Virus record (IMG/VR): IMGVR_UViG_3300028384_000983
Span: 1 to 21,503 of that record
DNA length: 21,503 nucleotides
Direction: 5' to 3' (one strand)
From: a virus
The position numbers and the translations under genes were made by a program. Shown piece after piece: positions 21,337 to 21,503 of this stretch (position 1 is the first letter of the stretch; each line of letters begins with the position of its first letter). Under the pieces are notes generated by a model. It was not told the origin of the DNA. It was given only the letters and a program-made list of their open reading frames with translations, and did not search any database.

Positions 21337-21503
21337 ACGCTCAAAAATTTACAATGATCGTTAATGATAAATTTAAATTATCTATCGAAAATGACAGATG
21401 GGATGATACAGATAGGATGTTGAGAATATCAACAAACGGATGGCAATGGACCGGAATATATCTAAAAGACGAGCAAATTAAAGATCTTAGGGATTTCCTA
21501 GAC
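21333..21503 (+). CDS. Hypothetical protein, cut by the window end (57 aa visible)
   Basis: Frame open to the last base, so the 3' end lies outside. GTG 21333 overlaps the RHH stop (GTGA) and has AGGAGAG at 21318-21324, 8 bases ahead, which favours it over ATG 21354. The visible part is NAQKFTMIVNDKFKLSIEN, then ISTNGWQWTGIYLKDEQIKD. No family recognised. Co-translation with the RHH gene suggests a linked function. Confidence 0.65.
   Translation, partial: MNAQKFTMIVNDKFKLSIENDRWDDTDRMLRISTNGWQWTGIYLKDEQIKDLRDFLD

Overview
The window looks like part of the genome of a tailed phage, or a prophage, with a long non-contractile (siphovirus-type) tail. Several features point to a Gram-negative host. 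There is a T7-lysozyme-type amidase without a signal peptide, two small lipoproteins with lipoboxes, two single-span membrane proteins beside them, and an ERF annealase paired with a YqaJ/lambda-exonuclease-type nuclease. Genes are tightly packed and often share TAATG, ATGA or TGATG stop/start junctions. No tRNA, rRNA, integrase, transposase or CRISPR array is visible. The host genus cannot be fixed from this sequence.

Positions 1-14946 (rightward) form a structural module. It opens with the 3' part of a large Calx-beta / Ig-like / glycosidase-like protein, then a protein ending in 20 tandem 22-23 residue repeats. The head-to-tail joining genes follow in classical order: gp6-like connector, SPP1 gp16-like closure protein, HK97 gp10-like protein and DUF3168-type tail terminator. 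Next come a 51-residue protein, the major tail protein, a tail assembly chaperone with a predicted -1 frameshift extension (slippery GGGAAAC), the tape measure, a distal-tail-like protein, and one 1682-residue tail tip protein. The tip protein carries two inserted carbohydrate-binding-like domains and a C-terminal six-unit beta-propeller-like domain.

Positions 14947-16979 (rightward) form a lysis module: a small bitopic membrane protein, a His-rich lipoprotein, a 45-residue acidic protein, the amidase endolysin, a second bitopic coiled-coil protein, a second lipoprotein and a two-span holin candidate. Two similar promoter-like motifs precede the two halves of this module.

Positions 21025 down to 16976 (leftward) hold fourteen small, tightly coupled genes that look like an early operon. 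ERF recombinase, a DUF551 protein, the YqaJ-type exonuclease and a winged-helix protein are recognisable; the rest are small proteins of unknown role, including two tiny membrane proteins and a pair of paralogues. The exonuclease gene appears to carry a small deletion that put its conserved N-terminus out of frame. The early operon converges on the lysis module with overlapping stop codons and no visible terminator.

Positions 21026-21503 hold a divergent control region and a rightward pair: a 46-residue ribbon-helix-helix protein and a gene cut by the window end. The most notable points are the predicted G/T frameshift, the displaced exonuclease start, the two large surface-type proteins lying in the head-proximal position, the domain insertions in the tail tip, and an AUGUG double start with two long overlapping frames at the head of the lysis module.
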